From positions 2,444,552 to 2,508,551 of the forward strand of contig VLTH01000002.1 in NCBI GenBank assembly GCA_008125075.1: a stretch of DNA of 64,000 nucleotides. Direction: 5' to 3'. Both the position numbers and the translations under genes were made by a program. The notes beneath the pieces were generated by a model that made no database searches, was not told the origin of the DNA, and saw nothing but the letters and a program-made list of their open reading frames with translations. The stretch comes from Acetivibrio alkalicellulosi (GTDB lineage Bacteria > Bacillota > Clostridia > Acetivibrionales > Acetivibrionaceae). Below, piece after piece: positions 60,810 to 64,000 of this stretch (its first letter is position 1; the number at the start of each line of letters is the position of its first letter).

Positions 60810-61904
60810 GTGGATAAGGAAATAAAATTAAAAGATATAAATATGTTAGCCTTTGTAATTCAGACAATGATAGGTGTAAGACTATTAACTCTGCCAAGGG
60901 ATCTTGTGGCAATAGCCAGTAACGATGCATGGTTGTCTGTTGTGGTGGCAGGATTATTAGCACTTATAATTGGGTATTGTTTTTATTGGCTTGGTGTAAA
61001 ACATAGAGGTTTAAATATATCTCAAATAATGGAGGTAGTCTTAGGTAAATTTATAGGTAAGATAATGCAGTTATTTATTTTTGCATATATTATTTTATCT
61101 ATAGGGCTTTCTGCAAGAACATTTAGTGATAGTATTCAATTATTTCTTTTAGATAAAACACCAAGAGTTTTGGTAATACTCATTATAATCTTTACCTGTG
61201 TATATTGTGTTTTTAAAGGCTTAAAAACTATTAGTATACTTTTAGACATTTTGTTACCTTTTATTATATTTTTTTTGATTTTGCTTTTATTACTTGCATC
61301 TACTAACATGGACATAGATAATATTCATCCTGTTCTTTATAGAGGAATCACACCTGTTCTAAGTGGATATGTAGAAATTGTCCACCCCTATTTAGGCTTA
61401 GGAGTTGTTGGATATGTGATGCCCTACTTTACTAACCCTGAGAAAACAAAAAAGTGGGTTTTTACAGGAGTTTTTGTTGTTACTTTATTTTATGTTGCTA
61501 TAGTTTTAATGTGTATTATGGTTTTTGGAAGTAAAGAAATAAATGAACTTGTTCATCCAACAATCATTTTATCAAAAACTATTGAACTGGAAGCACAATT
61601 ATTTGAAAGAGCTGAAAGTCTTTTTATAACAGCCTGGATACCTATTACATTTTCAACCATGGCTGTTTACTACTATGCTTCTGTTTTAAATCTAAAAGCT
61701 TTTTTAGGAACCAATAGGCACAATTTAATGATTTATATACAAATCCCACTTATTATTATTATTGCATTGTTTCCAGAAGACATAATAAAGGCATACCATT
61801 ATTTAAAGATTAATTCCTATCTGGCATTATTATTAAGCATTGTTGTAGTCATTTTACCCTTTATATCAATTATTAGATTCAGAAAAGGAGGAGTAAAGAC
61901 ATGA
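60810..61904 (+). CDS. Spore germinant receptor B subunit (GerAB/endospore germination permease)
   Basis: An integral membrane protein of 364 residues with about ten hydrophobic segments, of the APC-superfamily GerAB group that binds the germinant in the spore inner membrane. Beginning KDINMLAFVIQTMIGVRLLTLPRDLV is typical. GTG start with AGAGGTAGG in front. It overlaps gerAC by 4 bases (ATGA). Expected to be made in the forespore under a late sporulation sigma factor. Confidence 0.93.
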   Translation: MDKEIKLKDINMLAFVIQTMIGVRLLTLPRDLVAIASNDAWLSVVVAGLLALIIGYCFYWLGVKHRGLNISQIMEVVLGKFIGKIMQLFIFAYIILSIGLSARTFSDSIQLFLLDKTPRVLVILIIIFTCVYCVFKGLKTISILLDILLPFIIFFLILLLLLASTNMDIDNIHPVLYRGITPVLSGYVEIVHPYLGLGVVGYVMPYFTNPEKTKKWVFTGVFVVTLFYVAIVLMCIMVFGSKEINELVHPTIILSKTIELEAQLFERAESLFITAWIPITFSTMAVYYYASVLNLKAFLGTNRHNLMIYIQIPLIIIIALFPEDIIKAYHYLKINSYLALLLSIVVVILPFISIIRFRKGGVKT

Positions 61905-63133
61905 AAAAACAAGGATTTATTAAAGTATTATTGTTTCTTACCACACCAGTGTTTATTTTAATTCTTGTTACAGGATGCTGGGACTATGTTGAAATAGAAA
62001 GCAGAGGCTATGTATTGGGAATTGCTATAGATAAGGCAAATCCCTCTCCCTCAAAAGATGAATACCTATCAAAAAGAGATATGGATTTAATGGAATTAAT
62101 GGAAGGTAGGCAAAAGTATGCATACACCATTCAAATTCCAATTATTCCAAGAGGACTTATAAAACCTTATGGCGGTGCTACCGGTGGCGGAGAAGCTACT
62201 CAAAAAAGAACCTGGGACTTAACTGTACTTGGTCATTCTTTTTTTGAAGCCAACAGGGAATTTTCAACTAAGCTAGACTATCCTCCATTTTATGAGCATC
62301 TTAAAGTAATTGTTATAAGCGAAGAAGTTGCAAGAGAAGGAATTACAGAATCTTTAGACATGATGCTAAGAGATCACGAAGTGAGAAGGCGAACAAGATT
62401 ATTTGTTTCGCCCCAAAGTGCTAAAAGCGTTTTAGAAGTAGTCCCTAACATAGACGATTATGCATCTTTATATTTAGAAAAGCTACCTCACAACGTTCAC
62501 AAAACCTCTAGAATGTCACACATAACAGACTTAGGACAATTATCTCAAAATATTCACAGTCAGGTGGACTTTGGGCTGCCTAGGATTATTGCAACTGACA
62601 CAGAAATCAAAAGTGCAGGTACAGCTATTTTTAAAGAGGGCAAAATGGTGGGCTGGCTTGGTGAATTAGATACATACCATGGAAAATGGGTAAGGGATGG
62701 AGTAGAAGGAGGAATTCTTCTCATTGAATCTCCCTTTGCTAAAGATGAGTTGGTGTGTTTACAGATCAATACTTCTAAAGTAAATGTACGCCCCGACATA
62801 AAAGACGACAGAATAACCATGAATATTAAAGGTAAGTCTACAATGACAGTTGTTGAAGTTAATAATATAATGCAAGACTATGCTTTTGACAGTGAATCTT
62901 TGGATATATTCGGACAAGCAGCCAAAAAGAAGCTAGAGGATGGAATAAAAGAGACCATAAAGTATGTTCAAGAAAATTATGGAGCAGATGTCTTTCACTT
63001 TAATGTAGCTATCCAAAGATATGCCCCATCCACCTGGGATAAGATAAAAGACAACTGGTATGAAATTTTCCCCACTCTTTCTGTAGATGTAAATATAGAT
63101 ATTAAAGTTCTTGATACTGGTCTTGTCAAGTAA
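61901..63133 (+). CDS. Spore germinant receptor C subunit, Ger(x)C lipoprotein
   Basis: A 410-residue lipoprotein: signal peptide with lipobox LILVTGC (Cys near 26) directly followed by WDYVEIESRGYVLGIAIDK, the hallmark of the family. Other landmarks: FYEHLKVIVISEEVAREGI and KSAGTAIFKEGKMVGWL. It forms a complex with the A and B subunits at the spore inner membrane. Overlaps gerAB; separated from gerAA by a family B repeat. Confidence 0.95.
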   Translation: MKKQGFIKVLLFLTTPVFILILVTGCWDYVEIESRGYVLGIAIDKANPSPSKDEYLSKRDMDLMELMEGRQKYAYTIQIPIIPRGLIKPYGGATGGGEATQKRTWDLTVLGHSFFEANREFSTKLDYPPFYEHLKVIVISEEVAREGITESLDMMLRDHEVRRRTRLFVSPQSAKSVLEVVPNIDDYASLYLEKLPHNVHKTSRMSHITDLGQLSQNIHSQVDFGLPRIIATDTEIKSAGTAIFKEGKMVGWLGELDTYHGKWVRDGVEGGILLIESPFAKDELVCLQINTSKVNVRPDIKDDRITMNIKGKSTMTVVEVNNIMQDYAFDSESLDIFGQAAKKKLEDGIKETIKYVQENYGADVFHFNVAIQRYAPSTWDKIKDNWYEIFPTLSVDVNIDIKVLDTGLVK

Positions 63134-63136
63134 GAA

Positions 63137-63337
63137 GTGGAATAACGTTATGAACGTGAAGAAAAATATTCCAGAAACTTAAGTTTTGCAGTCTAGAGCC
63201 AGTAAATGCTCCTCGGGGTCGAGCAAAACTCGCTTCGCTCAAACAATGCTCTCCCTTTCCTCGTCGCATTAACTTGCTCTAAGACTTGCTTCACAATGTT
63301 TCTTCCACATTTTTCTTCACTTAAATAATATACACCG
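63137..63337. repeat. Family B repeat, copy B3, with internal insert
   Basis: About 200 bases between gerAC and gerAA. The left end GTGAAGAAAAATATTCCAGA and the right end (reverse complement CGGTGTATATTATTTAAGTG then AAGAAAAATGTGG) are inverted. An internal 100-base part is richer in G/C (TCGAGCAAAACTCGCTTCGC). It is the largest copy and lies inside an operon. Confidence 0.72.
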
Positions 63338-63374
63338 TAGAAAATTTATAAATATTTTTTTAGGAGTAGATTTT

Positions 63375-64000
63375 ATGGATTCACGCAATTTTTTTAGAAG
63401 AAAAGGCTCAGCAAGTAAAATAAAGATACACTTAAATAGAAACAAATCAGATGAAATAGAGCCTTTATCATTATCTTTAAAAGATAACCTAAACAAGTTA
63501 AAAACAACCTTTGAACACTGCGAAGATCTGGTATATAGAAAAGTCTCATCTAAAAAAAGCAATGTGGATTTTTTGCTGGTGTATTTCGGTGAGATGATTG
63601 AAAAAAACACATTAAACAATAATATATTAAAATATTTAATACACGATATTGATGGTTTTTCTAAAAGAAAATCATATGAATATAGCAAATTTATAAAAGC
63701 ATCACTACCTGTTTCTAATATTGAAGAAGTGACAGACTATAATTCTATAATAGGTCCTCTTTTATCTGGTGACATAATTTTATTTACTGAAGACTGCTAC
63801 TGTGCACTAATAATCCCTGCTAAAACATCAGATGAAAGAAGTATTGCTCCATCAGCTACCGAGAGAACAATAAGAGGTCCTCAAGATGCATTTGTAGAAA
63901 ATATTAATAAAAATATACACTTAATTCGCAAAAGAATTCAGGATCCAAATCTGGCAGTGGAATTTTTCACCTTAGGCCATAGTACAAATACAAATATTGC
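63375..64000 (+). CDS. Spore germinant receptor A subunit (GerAA family), partial
   Basis: The first 208 residues; the gene runs off the window. ATG at 63375 follows TAGGAG. The N-terminal cytoplasmic domain shows LKTTFEHCEDLVYRKV, VDFLLVYFGEMI, the family block TSDERSIAPSATERTIRGPQ and DAFVENINKNIHLIRKRIQDP. The subunit order B-C-A differs from the classical Bacillus A-B-C operon. The upstream B3 repeat may have separated it from its co-transcribed partners. Confidence 0.93.
   Translation, partial: MDSRNFFRRKGSASKIKIHLNRNKSDEIEPLSLSLKDNLNKLKTTFEHCEDLVYRKVSSKKSNVDFLLVYFGEMIEKNTLNNNILKYLIHDIDGFSKRKSYEYSKFIKASLPVSNIEEVTDYNSIIGPLLSGDIILFTEDCYCALIIPAKTSDERSIAPSATERTIRGPQDAFVENINKNIHLIRKRIQDPNLAVEFFTLGHSTNTNI

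Noticed and set aside
63317-63688. 123-residue minus-strand frame at the start of gerAA
   Set aside because: It opposes the well-supported GerAA family frame and its product is low-complexity Phe/Leu/Ser-rich.
1-64000. tRNA, rRNA, tmRNA or insertion sequence transposase genes
   Set aside because: I scanned for TTCGA-type T-arms with CCA ends, 16S/23S landmarks and DDE transposase-like frames and found none I could support.

Overview
The window comes from a low-GC, anaerobic, endospore-forming member of the Clostridia (Bacillota). This is supported by very AT-rich intergenic DNA, strong AGGAGG-type ribosome sites with some GTG/TTG starts, the sporulation trio prkA-yhbH-spoVR, a GerA-type germinant receptor operon, an NADH-dependent trimeric [FeFe] hydrogenase, pyruvate formate-lyase, PPi-dependent phosphofructokinase and two dockerin-bearing secreted proteins. 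The genus cannot be fixed from the sequence. I see no rRNA, tRNA, CRISPR array, transposase or phage gene.

Layout. 1-6000: a decayed second copy of the 3' half of the S-adenosylhomocysteinase gene, then a two-gene secreted cassette (a metzincin-like peptidase and a hypothetical protein) behind a consensus promoter with a TA-repeat spacer, then the intact ahcY-punA-MFS transporter operon (SAH/nucleoside salvage). 6100-11000: spoVR, yhbH and prkA. 11000-20000: a repeat-rich intergenic kilobase followed by loosely linked genes, namely a membrane protein with prealbumin-like domains, TrpB2, an unknown protein, a stalk-domain protein with a 27-bp minisatellite, a lipoprotein and a CmpB-type membrane protein. 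20100-26500: alpha-glucan phosphorylase next to a binding-protein-dependent sugar importer that lacks its ATPase here. 26800-31300: a three-gene 2-hydroxyacyl-CoA dehydratase activase-type operon and a parvulin-type foldase. 31500-36500: glycolysis and pyruvate metabolism (fba, pfp, pflB), with a ZTP riboswitch between pfp and pflB. 36600-43300: a dockerin/RCC1 double-propeller protein, a sodium symporter and an ABC exporter. 43400-52000: the bifurcating-type hydrogenase operon hydC-HATPase-ferredoxin-hydB-hydA behind a Rex-like operator, and next to it a second operon with a sensory-type [FeFe] hydrogenase, two DRTGG proteins, an anti-sigma-type ATPase and a PHP phosphoesterase. 52200-60300: a TGS-domain nucleoside kinase, prfC, a ferredoxin, a dockerin subtilase and two unknown genes, one secreted with a toxin-like C-terminus. 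60800-64000: gerAB-gerAC-gerAA (the last cut by the window end).

The genes describe a fermentative, sugar-using anaerobe. Maltodextrin-type sugars are imported and phosphorolysed, run through PPi-dependent glycolysis, and pyruvate is split to formate and acetyl-CoA. Surplus NADH and reduced ferredoxin would leave as H2 through HydABC, which probably responds to the NADH/NAD+ ratio through Rex.

The least explained structure is non-coding: at least three families of short palindromic MITE-like repeats without transposases, two of them with candidate target duplications at single copies; stem-loops at convergent gene junctions; and two secreted-protein promoters whose -35/-10 spacers are TA dinucleotide runs, a layout that could allow phase variation.
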